From an uncultured Bacteroidia bacterium (GTDB lineage Bacteria > Bacteroidota > Bacteroidia > J057 > CALDDN01), in the NCBI GenBank assembly GCA_937936615.1, contig CALDDN010000086.1, positions 1-33,804 of the forward strand: a stretch of 33,804 nucleotides of DNA. The letters run 5' to 3'. The stretch's first letter is position 1, and each line of letters starts with the position of its first letter. The notes beneath the pieces were generated by a model that was not told the origin of the DNA, searched no databases, and saw only the letters and a program-made list of their open reading frames with translations. The translations under genes and the position numbers were made by a program. Shown here piece after piece: positions 25,505-33,804 of this stretch.

Positions 25505-26374
25505 TCAGGAGCCGTTTTTACGCGGCGGGCGCAGTTTGCGAAACAGGGCTTTGAGTTCGGCGCGGGGCAGGGCCTGAGCAAAGGCATTGAACTGCGCCCC
25601 CTGCAGCCGCTCGCCCCCGTCGACGGGCAGCACCGCCCCGTTGATGTAGCTGGCCTGATCCGAGAGCAGGAAAGCCGCCGCCGCCGCCAGTTCCTGCGGG
25701 CGGCCCGTCCGGCCCATCGGGTGCCGGCCCCAGAGCAGCTGGTCGAACCGGTTGTCGGGTACGAGGCGCGACCACGCCCCCTCCGTCGGAAACGGCCCGG
25801 GGGCCAGGGCGTTGACCCGGATGCCGTAGCCCGCCCATTCGTAGGCCAGGCTCGTGGTCAGGGCGTGAACGCCTGCCTTGGCACAGGCCGAAGGCAGCAC
25901 AAAAGCACTCCCCGTCTCGGTGTAGGTCGTAACGATGTTGACGATCGATCCACCCCGCCCCCCTTCAATCCATCGCCGGCCCAGCTGCTGCGTGCAGTGG
26001 AACGTGCCGTGCAGCACGATATCGACCACGGCCCGGAAGCCGCCCGGACTCAGGTCCTCGGACGCGCTCAGGAAATTGCCCGCCGCGTTGTTCACCAGCC
26101 CATCGACTGGCCCCAGCCTCTGCTCGAAGTGCTCGAACATCCGGCCCACGGCCTCGTAGTCGCGAATGTCGACGGCAAAGGGCTCCGCCCGCCCCCCCGC
26201 TGCCGCAATGGAGGCCACCGTTTCGGCCAGCGGCTCGCTGCGGCGGCCGCACACCCCGATCCGCGCCCCCAGAGCCGCCAGATGCTCGGCCATGGCCCGG
26301 CCCAGGCCCGTGCCCCCACCCGTGATGACGATGCACCGCCCATCGAGGAGCGGCCCGCTGAATCCTTTCTCCAT
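25505..26374 (-). CDS. 2,4-dienoyl-CoA reductase-like short-chain dehydrogenase
   Basis: The 289-residue protein has the nucleotide-binding TGGGTGLG, the VNNAAGNFLSASEDLSPGGF segment and the NALAPGPFPTEG loop. The usual YxxxK is absent; instead Tyr151 (TTYTETGSAFVLP) and Lys166 (SACAKAGV) are 15 residues apart, exactly as in mitochondrial 2,4-dienoyl-CoA reductase. It therefore probably reduces 2,4-dienoyl-CoA with NADPH in the breakdown of polyunsaturated fatty acids, in the cytoplasm. Length is normal. The ATG at 26374 follows a run of A residues and a TAATTTTA element. No other beta-oxidation gene lies near, so the gene stands alone. Confidence 0.8.
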   Translation of the reverse strand: MEKGFSGPLLDGRCIVITGGGTGLGRAMAEHLAALGARIGVCGRRSEPLAETVASIAAAGGRAEPFAVDIRDYEAVGRMFEHFEQRLGPVDGLVNNAAGNFLSASEDLSPGGFRAVVDIVLHGTFHCTQQLGRRWIEGGRGGSIVNIVTTYTETGSAFVLPSACAKAGVHALTTSLAYEWAGYGIRVNALAPGPFPTEGAWSRLVPDNRFDQLLWGRHPMGRTGRPQELAAAAAFLLSDQASYINGAVLPVDGGERLQGAQFNAFAQALPRAELKALFRKLRPPRKNGS

Positions 26375-26411
26375 TTTTTTTCGTTAAAATTACAGGCCCA
26401 AGTTGGGTAAA

Positions 26412-26951
26412 ATGTACGCTAAAGCCAACGCCATGTGTCTGCTCAACCGCACTGAACTGCGCGGCCTGCTGGCCGCCGCCGCACTCTTGCTCGGATGGAA
26501 TGCAGCGCACGCACAGGTGCTGCGCTCGATCGAACCGCTCGACCTGCCCGCCCAGAATGCTACCGCTGAAGACCTCGACGCTTACCGTCAGGTGTGGCTG
26601 CAGGCCACGAACCAGCGCCTGGGCCTCGGTGCGCCCCTGCGCCCCACCGGCCCGAGCCTTGCCCCGAGCCTCGGGCTGACGCATCGCCTGCAGCTCAGCC
26701 ATGCCGATCCGGCCTACGTGCCCTGGCGCGTGGCCCCGCCCAACAGCAGCCTCGCCGGCCTCTTCAGCCAGTACCAGTATGGCGGCTCGAGCTTTCACCT
26801 CGGCGGCGACAGCCACATCCTCATTTCGCCCAACGATCCCTGGAACGGCTGGGGCCGGCGTGGGGTCTCCCTGCTGGGCACCATCGTTCCCAATACGGGC
26901 GTGCTGCCCAACTACTTTATGCTGCCCGGGCGGCTGGGGCCGATGTGGTAA
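26412..26951 (+). CDS. Small secreted protein of unknown function
   Basis: The product has a signal peptide (ELRGLLAAAALLLGWNAAHAQ) and a mature part of about 140 residues rich in Pro, Gly, Leu and Ser, with YVPWRVAPPNSSLAGLFSQY and GRRGVSLLGTIVPNTGVLPN. The start may be ATG 26412 or ATG 26433 (MCLLNRTELRG); the second gives a more compact signal peptide. Codon use agrees with the genome. I do not recognise a family; it could be a periplasmic or outer-membrane-associated protein. It is divergent from the dienoyl-CoA reductase gene. Confidence 0.6.
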   Translation: MYAKANAMCLLNRTELRGLLAAAALLLGWNAAHAQVLRSIEPLDLPAQNATAEDLDAYRQVWLQATNQRLGLGAPLRPTGPSLAPSLGLTHRLQLSHADPAYVPWRVAPPNSSLAGLFSQYQYGGSSFHLGGDSHILISPNDPWNGWGRRGVSLLGTIVPNTGVLPNYFMLPGRLGPMW

Positions 26952-26980
26952 GCCGGAGTGGCCTGCCCGCCGTGCCGGGG

Positions 26981-27925
26981 CTAGGGGAGCGTTTCCGGGC
27001 AGCAGTCTCCGGAGGCGGTACCGACGACCGCGGCGGTACCGTATTCCAGTTCGAGGGTGCAGTGATCGACCCCCAAGGCCCGCAGCCGCTGGCGCAGGTC
27101 GGCCCGGCAGGCGGCAGCCTCCGAGAGGCTCAGGTTGTCGGCCAGTACCACGTGCACCGTTGCGATGATGTATTCGCCATCGAGGCTCCAGAGGTGGAGG
27201 TCGCAGACGGCGGCCACGTGGGGGGCTGCGCTCAAAGCCTGTCGCACCATCGATTCATCGATCTGATCGGGGACGGCCTGTAGCAGTACCCGCAGCGACC
27301 GCCAGAGGTTGCGCAGCGCACTGGTCAGGATGTAGCCTGCGATAAGGATAGCCAGCAGGGGGTCGATCCATCGCCAGCCGAAGGCCCACATGAGGACGGC
27401 CCCTAGCAGGACTGCCGCCCAGCCCAGCACGTCCTCGAAGAGGTGCAGGGCGGCCACCCGCTCGTTGAAGGTATGGCCTTTGCGCAGCTGCAGGGCGGCT
27501 ATGCCGTTGACCACCACGCCCAGCACCGCCAGCGCAAAGACCCCTTCCGATTTGACGGCGGGCGGATTCCAGAGGTGGGGTATGGCCTCGCGCAGGATGA
27601 TGAACGAGCCAAGGATCAGTACGAGCGTCGTAACGAGGGCACCGAGCAGCGAGAAGCGGCCGTAGCCGTAGCTGTAGCGGCCATCGGCGGGGCGCAGGGC
27701 CAGCTGCTGGGCATAGAGTGCAAAGCCTAGGGCCAGCGTGTCGCCAAAATCGTGCAGGGCGTCCGAGAGGATGGCCGTGCTGTGGGTGTGCAGCCCGCCT
27801 GCCAGCTCGACGATGAAAAAACCCGTATTGAGCAAAAAAGCCATGCGTAGCCGGCGCGTGTAGTTGGCGGCATCGACAGGGCTTCGGTGCTCGTGCGGAT
27901 GAACGTGGGGAGAAAGGATCGACAT
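26981..27925 (-). CDS. Cation diffusion facilitator (CDF) divalent-metal exporter
   Basis: The 314-residue protein has six membrane segments and a cytoplasmic C-terminal domain, as in CzcD/ZitB. The metal site is formed by ILSDALHDFGDTLALG in TM2 (His58, Asp62) and LHLFEDVLGW in TM5. A His-rich N-terminus (HVHPHEHR) may bind metal. The C-terminal domain (about 215-314) has VCDLHLWSLDGEYIIATVHV, the ferredoxin-like dimer fold, and ends in a Cys-Cys pair (GDCCPETLP). It exports zinc or a similar metal in exchange for protons. A perfect -7 element TACCTTTG lies 12 bases before the ATG. The metal cannot be told. Confidence 0.9.
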   Translation of the reverse strand: MSILSPHVHPHEHRSPVDAANYTRRLRMAFLLNTGFFIVELAGGLHTHSTAILSDALHDFGDTLALGFALYAQQLALRPADGRYSYGYGRFSLLGALVTTLVLILGSFIILREAIPHLWNPPAVKSEGVFALAVLGVVVNGIAALQLRKGHTFNERVAALHLFEDVLGWAAVLLGAVLMWAFGWRWIDPLLAILIAGYILTSALRNLWRSLRVLLQAVPDQIDESMVRQALSAAPHVAAVCDLHLWSLDGEYIIATVHVVLADNLSLSEAAACRADLRQRLRALGVDHCTLELEYGTAAVVGTASGDCCPETLP

Positions 27926-27937
27926 GGCCCGTTAGCG

Positions 27938-27945
27938 CAAAGGTA
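27938..27945 (-). promoter_or_regulatory. -7 element TACCTTTG for the CDF gene
   Basis: A perfect TAnnTTTG match on the minus strand, 12 bases before the CDF start codon. Confidence 0.5.
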
Positions 27946-27973
27946 CGGCCAACAGCCGCAAGCCGAAAAGCCG

Positions 27974-27981
27974 TAACTTGA
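27974..27981 (+). promoter_or_regulatory. -7 element TAACTTGA for the receiver/SpoIIE-like gene
   Basis: A near match to TAnnTTTG on the plus strand, 30 bases before ATG 28012. Confidence 0.35.
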
Positions 27982-28011
27982 GCCAGATTAAAATGAGGCG
28001 ATTTCTACTAC

Positions 28012-29688
28012 ATGAATGAAACACAGCTACCCCTCATCTTTTTGATTGTCGAAGAGGCCCCCTTTGGTCAGCAGCTGGTCGAGGCCCTGCGCGAACGCTA
28101 CGGCAATCAGTATGAATATGTCATCACCACCGACGATGCCGAAGCCCTCGAACTCATTGTGCAGTGGTCGAAACAGCAGCGGCAGCTGGTACTCACCGTA
28201 GCCGAGGCCTTCCTCATCAACGTGCCGACCGACGGCCTGCTGGCCCAGGTCAACGAACGCTTCATGGCTACTTATCTGGTCTATCTGGCCGAAACGACCA
28301 CCATCGAGGTTACGCGCCTCTCGACCATGCCCGCCACGCGCATCATCCCCAAAGCCGCTCCCCTCGAGGAGCTGATCGAAATCTTTGCCTTCGGTATCCG
28401 CGACTACGAATACCGCATGAAGCGGCGGGCCGACTTCCGGCTGGTGCGCACCCTCAACCGCCACTTTCAGGACCTGGCCGCCCTCGAGGAACCCAAAGCC
28501 ATGTACCAGCGGCTCATGAAGTTTGTCATCGACAACGCCCCAGTCGAACGGGGCTACTACCTGAGCAGCGACAAGGGTCAGGTACAGATCGAAGCCGTGG
28601 CCGCCCGCTCGCCCATCGAGGACGGCACCCTGCGCATTCGTCTTTCCAAGGAACCCGCTCTGCTCAACGCCGAAGTGGTTCGGGCCTTGACCCAGGCCCT
28701 GCAGGACACCGAAGAAAACCCCCGCCTGACGGTCATCCCCGTGCGGCGGCAGGGCCGCATCGTGGCCTACCTCTACCTCGAGCACGCCAGCGAGGAAAAC
28801 GCCTTCGGCCAGGCCCACCGCGAGCTCCTCAACCTGGCTGTCGACCACCTGGCCCTGCTGCTGGCCACGGTCGAACCCACCGCTTCCCCCACCAGCCGAC
28901 CGCTCCCCCCACCCGCCCGCATCAGTAACGACCACCTGGCCTTCTCGCAATCGGTGCAGCAGAGCTACCTGCGCCCCGCCAGCCAGCTGCGCGAACACTT
29001 TCCCCAAGCCTTTATCTTCTGGGAGCCGCGCCAGCAGGTCTCGGCCTCCTTCTACTGGTTTGCCGAACGCTACCACCGCTTCCTCATCGCGGCCGCCGAA
29101 TGCAACGAGGACGGGGTGGCTGCCGCCATCACGGGCCTCATCAGCACCAATCTGCTCAGCGAGGTGGCTGCCGAGCAGGCTCTGCCCCAGGCCGAGGAAC
29201 TGCTCTCAGCTTTCAACGAACGTTTCCGTCGCGTCTTTCGCTACGATCCCCTCAAGATGCGGACTCATCTTTACATCAACATGAGCCTCTGCGCCATCGA
29301 CGTGGCCAATGCCGAGCTCCATTTTGCCGGAGCCCACCGCCCAGTTATCCTCTTCCACGGCGGCCAGCTCCTCGAAATCAAGGGCGACAACATGCCCGTG
29401 GGCCTGCAGACCGGCGATAATGCCAGCCTCAGCTTCCGCCGCCAGACCCTGCCTCTGGCAACGGGCGACATGCTCTATCTCTTCAACGACGGGATGGTAC
29501 GCCAGATTCAGAAAAATCCCATGAACCTGCGCTCGACCCGCTCGCTGGCCGAGGCCCTGACCGAGGTGGTGGAACTGCCCGCCGAGGAGCAGCTGCGCGT
29601 CTTTCAACGGCTGGCTGCGCAATCGAAGCAGCAAGAAGCCCTCGAACACGACCTGCTGCTCATCGGTATTCGCTTTAGCGACATCTAA
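28012..29688 (+). CDS. Degenerate receiver + GAF-like + degenerate SpoIIE phosphatase-type regulator
   Basis: The 558-residue protein shows three parts. The N-terminal 1-130 resembles a response-regulator receiver (FLIVEEAPFGQQLVEAL, and RIIPKAAPLEEL with the conserved Lys), but the acceptor position in QLVLTVAEAFLINVPTDG has no Asp. Residues about 140-285 form a GAF-like sensor domain (PVERGYYLSSDKGQVQIEA). Residues about 310-558 form a SpoIIE/PP2C domain (SASFYWFAERYHRFLIAAAE, LYINMSLCAIDVANAELHFA, DMLYLFNDGMV, HDLLLIGIRF). The metal aspartates of PP2C are mostly lost: D to S346 in the VSxDFYW block and D to E363 in place of DCTGHG. It is probably a binding partner or decoy and not an active phosphatase. 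The partner is unknown; it is flanked by the divergent CDF gene and convergent glyA. Confidence 0.75.
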   Translation: MNETQLPLIFLIVEEAPFGQQLVEALRERYGNQYEYVITTDDAEALELIVQWSKQQRQLVLTVAEAFLINVPTDGLLAQVNERFMATYLVYLAETTTIEVTRLSTMPATRIIPKAAPLEELIEIFAFGIRDYEYRMKRRADFRLVRTLNRHFQDLAALEEPKAMYQRLMKFVIDNAPVERGYYLSSDKGQVQIEAVAARSPIEDGTLRIRLSKEPALLNAEVVRALTQALQDTEENPRLTVIPVRRQGRIVAYLYLEHASEENAFGQAHRELLNLAVDHLALLLATVEPTASPTSRPLPPPARISNDHLAFSQSVQQSYLRPASQLREHFPQAFIFWEPRQQVSASFYWFAERYHRFLIAAAECNEDGVAAAITGLISTNLLSEVAAEQALPQAEELLSAFNERFRRVFRYDPLKMRTHLYINMSLCAIDVANAELHFAGAHRPVILFHGGQLLEIKGDNMPVGLQTGDNASLSFRRQTLPLATGDMLYLFNDGMVRQIQKNPMNLRSTRSLAEALTEVVELPAEEQLRVFQRLAAQSKQQEALEHDLLLIGIRFSDI

Positions 29689-29765
29689 GTAATAAAGCGG
29701 TTTTTTTTTTTCTGCAAACCACAGGCTGGTCTGGTTTTTTCTATTGAGTAATAAATAAAAAAGCA

Positions 29766-29797
29766 GACGGGATGCGGTTCTGGTACCGCACCCCGTC
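29766..29797 (-). terminator. Intrinsic terminator of glyA
   Basis: On the minus strand a 13-bp stem (GACGGGGTGCGGT with ACCGCATCCCGTC, one G-U) is followed by TGCTTTTTTATTT, 29 bases past the glyA stop. A second T-run at about 29701-29712 on the plus strand lies just after the SpoIIE-like gene but lacks a clear stem. Confidence 0.75.
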
Positions 29798-29825
29798 AGG
29801 TTTGGAATTTTCCGGTCGCTGGTCT

Positions 29826-31118
<1,293 letters not shown>

Positions 31119-31139
31119 GAATGGATTTTTTCTTTACGT

Positions 31140-31170
31140 TAAATATAGTCAGAATAAATGTAGGCCCAAA
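31140..31170 (-). promoter_or_regulatory. Bacteroidota-type promoter of glyA
   Basis: On the minus strand a TTTG (31167-31170) is followed after 19 bases by TATATTTA (31140-31147), which fits the -33 TTTG / -7 TAnnTTTG pattern. The element lies 21 bases before the glyA ATG. Confidence 0.6.
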
Positions 31171-31374
31171 CTTTTTAGCACGCAAATCTCAGATGCGCCG
31201 TCCTCGTATCATTCAACGGAAAAACGAATCTTGCAACGGCAGTAAGGACAGCCTCGACCTGTCCGCCGATGAAGTGAATTGGTTGAGGGTGCATTTTTTT
31301 TTTCAGAAAATGACGACAGCCGACAGGTCGGGCGATAGCGTATGCGATCTTCGGCAATATCCCGATCCAGCCTC

Positions 31375-31875
31375 ATGACCCGCCGGCTTTTCCTCTACCG
31401 CCACGCCAAATCGGACTGGAGCAATGCCTCGTGTCCTGACCGCGAGCGGCCCCTCAACGAACGGGGGCAGCGCGATGCCCGCCGCATGGCTGCCGTTTTG
31501 GCTCCCCGCCTGGCCGAGGTAGAGGCAGTGGCTTGTAGCCCCAGTCGGCGTACCCGCCTGACCCTCGATCCCCTCCTTGAGCAACTGCCCGGCCTGCCCG
31601 TGCACTTTGTCGAAGCCCTCTACGAGGCCCCGCCCGACCGGCTCGATGCCTGGTTCCGGACGGCCGCTCCGCCGGCCGCGCAGCTCCTGATCGTGGGCCA
31701 CGAATACGGCCTGAGCCAGTGGGCACGGCGGCTCTGTCCGGCCTTCGCGGCCGAGAAAATTCCCACGGCGGGCTGTCTGGCCCTCGAATTTGAGGCAGGA
31801 GGCTGGGCCGACGCTGGCGAAGCAAGCCTGCTCTGGTTTCTGGTGCCCAAGGCTCTGGCGCCCGAGGCTGGCTGA
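31375..31875 (+). CDS. sixA: SixA-type histidine phosphatase
   Basis: The 166-residue protein is of the phosphoglycerate-mutase-like histidine phosphatase family. The catalytic motif is RLFLYRHAKSDWSN (RHA in place of RHG, usual for SixA), followed by RPLNERGQRDARRMAAVL, ACSPSRRTRLT and the second His in LLIVGHEYGLSQWARRL. SixA proteins remove phosphate from phosphohistidine on phosphotransfer domains or PTS-like proteins. Length fits. The start is ATG 31375 (MTRRLFLYRHA); an upstream in-frame start would add only unrelated residues. It is divergent from glyA. No target Hpt or PTS protein is in the window. Confidence 0.85.
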   Translation: MTRRLFLYRHAKSDWSNASCPDRERPLNERGQRDARRMAAVLAPRLAEVEAVACSPSRRTRLTLDPLLEQLPGLPVHFVEALYEAPPDRLDAWFRTAAPPAAQLLIVGHEYGLSQWARRLCPAFAAEKIPTAGCLALEFEAGGWADAGEASLLWFLVPKALAPEAG

Positions 31876-31891
31876 GGGGGCCTGCAAGTTC

Positions 31892-31922
31892 TTGCGTAAT
31901 TGTGGCGGGCGGCTTAACTTCC
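31892..31922 (+). promoter_or_regulatory. Promoter of the TM2-domain gene
   Basis: TTG (31892-31894) is followed after 20 bases by TAACTTCC (31915-31922), close to the Bacteroidota -33/-7 pattern. The -7 element ends 7 bases before ATG 31930, so the predicted leader is a few bases or none. Confidence 0.5.
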
Positions 31923-31929
31923 GGTTGCA

Positions 31930-32916
31930 ATGACGACTCAGGTACCGACTTCGCGGGCCGACTGGCAGGCCGCCGCCCAGGCCCTGCGCCAGCAGTTCGA
32001 CCGGCTGGCTCGCCAGACCGGCACTGGCACCGACCCTGCGGCTCGCCAGACCCTGCTCGAAACTTGGCTCTCGTCGGTGCTCTTCTACTATACGGCTCTC
32101 TTCCTGCCCGACGAGCAGCTCTTCGAGCGCGACTCCCTGCATTTTTACGAAGATTTCCAGACGGCCCAAACCTTTTACTGGAAACATCGATTCGATGCGG
32201 CCTTCTTCCGGCAGCTGGGCTTTGAAGAGTGGCGGCAGCCGCTCTACGAGGCGGTGAAGCACTTCGCTCTGCAGCAGCTGCCTGTGGCTTTGGGCTACCG
32301 TGCCGACTGGCTGCGTCGTCCTCCCGTTCGTGCCGACTGGCTGGCTTACTGCCACCGCTTCCGCAGCCAGCGGGGCCAGGCACCGGGCTACTTTACCTCG
32401 AGCGTGGCGGGGCGGGTCTGTCTGGCTTTTGCCCGCTCCTGGGCCCAGGGAGTGGTTGCCAATCAGGCACCCGACCCAGCAGCAGTCGAGGCCCTGCTGC
32501 CGGCCAGTGTTCTGATTCGCCTGCCCGGCGAAGAACCGCTGACCCCTGCCCCTGCACCCTCCGACCGGCGGCGGCGGCTCCTTGACGAGTTCTGGCAGCG
32601 GTCGGCCCTGAGCCTGCCGCGCGACCAGCGTGAGCGGCTGGCCCTCGAACTGGAGTACCTGTCGGATGCGCAGGTGGAGGCTTTACGCCACCTGCCCTTG
32701 GTGCCGCCGGGCAATGCCTTGTTGGCTTCGTTTTTCCTGGGCTTCTGGGGTATCGACCGCCTGATGCTGGGCAAGCCCGACTGGCCCCTGGCTCTGATCA
32801 AGTTCTTTACGTTCGGCGGGCTGGGCATCTTGTGGCTCTACGACGTGATTACGGCCGTGCCGCGCATCCGCGAGCACAACTACAATCGGCTGGCCCAGGA
32901 GTTGAACCGCGTCTGA
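31930..32916 (+). CDS. TM2-domain protein with an uncharacterised N-terminal region
   Basis: The last 60 residues of this 328-residue protein form a TM2 domain: two membrane helices joined by a short turn, ALLASFFLGFWGIDRLMLGK and IKFFTFGGLGILWLYDVITA, with the conserved G-x-D-R. The first 260 residues appear soluble and helical, rich in Arg, Leu, Trp and Tyr (for example SSVLFYYTALFLPDEQLFE and FYEDFQTAQTFYWKHRFD), and match no family I recognise. A Pro-rich linker (LTPAPAPSDRRRR) lies before a helix near residue 215. The protein is probably anchored in the inner membrane. Function unknown. It is followed by a long AT-rich intergenic region. Confidence 0.75.
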   Translation: MTTQVPTSRADWQAAAQALRQQFDRLARQTGTGTDPAARQTLLETWLSSVLFYYTALFLPDEQLFERDSLHFYEDFQTAQTFYWKHRFDAAFFRQLGFEEWRQPLYEAVKHFALQQLPVALGYRADWLRRPPVRADWLAYCHRFRSQRGQAPGYFTSSVAGRVCLAFARSWAQGVVANQAPDPAAVEALLPASVLIRLPGEEPLTPAPAPSDRRRRLLDEFWQRSALSLPRDQRERLALELEYLSDAQVEALRHLPLVPPGNALLASFFLGFWGIDRLMLGKPDWPLALIKFFTFGGLGILWLYDVITAVPRIREHNYNRLAQELNRV

Positions 32917-33285
32917 GGGTTTGAGCGTGCTGCGGGTGTGCTGCAGCCGCCGGCCTGTCTGGGGCAGCAGAGGGCCTGTGTTTGCCTTTTTTTCTGAGGC
33001 AAGCCCCGATCGGCTGGGCACCTGCGGCGTTGGTGCGCTAGCGGTACCATGTCCGGATAAATTGGGTTGACATAACAATATATTGTCAAATAGTATATAA
33101 AAAATCATGTCGTTTAAATCAAAGTGTCATTTTTTAGTTAATTTATTAATTTAAAATACTCATTTTAGGTCTGAGGCGATCGAAATCAGATGAAAAATGC
33201 TGTAAAACTTGATCGGTATCATATTTCGGTTCGATCGATCTGACATATTTTTGCCCTTATATCCACTATTAATTTTTCATGATCT
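32917..33285. other. AT-rich intergenic region with a small palindrome
   Basis: This 369-bp stretch has no coding frame. From 33060 to 33285 it is markedly AT-rich compared with the genome. It holds a perfect 12-base palindrome ACAATATATTGT (33075-33086) inside the imperfect inverted repeat TTGACA...TGTCAA (33067-33089). A TATTTCGG-like -7 element lies near 33222-33229 ahead of the next gene. It probably contains the promoter and possible operator of the secreted protein that follows. Confidence 0.45.
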
Positions 33286-33804
33286 ATGAAACCTGATTTA
33301 TTACGTAGGCCTGCGCCACGCGCGGGCAGGGGGTTTTTTCGCGGTGTCGAGTGGGTGGCCTGCTGGCTGCTGGTCTGCTGTTGGGGGCCGCTCCTGGCCC
33401 AAGTGCAATCGACCTCCGCAGGCGGCAACTGGAGCGATCCCACCACCTGGATTGGCGGGCGCGTGCCCGAAGCAGGCGACGATGTCGCGATCAATGGGCC
33501 GGTCAGCCTCAACCAGAACAGTTCCTGCCGGAACATCACGGTTAATGCGGGGGCTTCCCTGCGCAATGCGGGCCTAGCGACCCTGACGGCCAACAGCCTG
33601 ACCAACCGCGGAACGGTGGAAAACAGCGGCGGCGGCTGGGTACTCCGCCTGCGCATTGCTTCCAGTGTTGTCAACGATGGGGTTTCTTTCGCCCCTCAGC
33701 AGCTGCTGTTCACGGGCGCGGGCGATGCCCAGCTCAGCGGCAGCGGCCTGTTCAACATGCGCGAATTTGACAAGGAAATCGATGGGCGCATCGTGGCGGG
33801 CAGT
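33286..33804 (+). CDS. N-terminal part of a secreted surface protein (truncated by window end)
   Basis: The frame is open from ATG 33286 to the last base (173 codons, no stop). A basic N-terminus (RRPAPRAGRGFFR) and hydrophobic stretch (about 22-37, WVACWLLVCCWGPLLAQ) make a signal peptide. The mature part begins STSAGGNWSDPTTWIGGRVP, then EAGDDVAINGPVSL and NITVNAGASLRNAG. This matches the G8-like beta-helix start common in Bacteroidota surface proteins that usually end with a T9SS sorting domain, which would lie past the window. Function unknown; the fold is inferred. Confidence 0.75.
   Translation, partial: MKPDLLRRPAPRAGRGFFRGVEWVACWLLVCCWGPLLAQVQSTSAGGNWSDPTTWIGGRVPEAGDDVAINGPVSLNQNSSCRNITVNAGASLRNAGLATLTANSLTNRGTVENSGGGWVLRLRIASSVVNDGVSFAPQQLLFTGAGDAQLSGSGLFNMREFDKEIDGRIVAGS

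Noticed and set aside
25505-26374. SDR protein lacking the YxxxK catalytic motif, a possible dead enzyme
   Set aside because: In the dienoyl-CoA reductase group the catalytic Tyr lies further upstream (Tyr151 to Lys166, 15 apart), so the enzyme is probably active.

Overview
The window is about 34 kb of GC-rich chromosome from a member of the Bacteroidota. The evidence is a C-terminal type IX secretion (T9SS) sorting domain, an OlsF-type fused acyltransferase, an arginase and arginine decarboxylase of the Bacteroidota kind, many -7 promoter elements of the form TAnnTTTG or TAnnTTG with no Shine-Dalgarno sequences, and a tmRNA whose tag ends YALAA. I cannot place it reliably below phylum. It looks like core chromosome: there are no transposases, phage genes, tRNAs or rRNAs, and no CRISPR array.

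Layout. 0-4 kb: the end of a small secreted protein, then a tight rightward cassette of an SbtA-like bicarbonate transporter, an SbtB-like PII protein and a DUF2490 outer-membrane protein, followed by a stand-alone NuoL/MrpD-like membrane subunit. Together these suggest a sodium/bicarbonate or inorganic-carbon uptake module. 4.4-8.4 kb: a large secreted leucine-rich-repeat protein and an outer-membrane-like protein, both leftward. 8.4-12.4 kb: arginase (leftward) and arginine decarboxylase (rightward) diverge from a shared promoter region; an SGNH hydrolase follows the decarboxylase. 12.4-13.1 kb: a 690-bp non-coding region packed with repeated short words (six GTATAAACA, eleven TCCAC cores including DnaA-box-like sites) and an AT-rich stretch. 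This is an origin-like region and the most striking non-coding structure here. 13.1-15.8 kb: nadA, translationally coupled to a T9SS cargo protein.

16-21 kb: a leftward membrane glycosyltransferase, then olsF (fused O- and N-acyltransferase for amino-acid lipids) coupled to a second GNAT-like protein, and a divergent small methyltransferase-like gene. 21-25.5 kb: Ppx/GppA, a PAP2-like membrane protein, rpoN (sigma-54) and tmRNA. 25.5-31.1 kb: a dienoyl-CoA reductase-like SDR, a small secreted protein, a CDF metal exporter, a protein with degenerate receiver and degenerate SpoIIE phosphatase domains, and glyA. 31.3-33.8 kb: a SixA-type phosphatase, a TM2-domain protein, and the start of a secreted protein that runs off the end.

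Most genes stand alone or in pairs, with strand changes every one to three genes. The clearest functional groups are the bicarbonate cassette, arginine/polyamine metabolism, and amino-acid lipid synthesis. All functions are inferred from reading the sequence; no database search was run.
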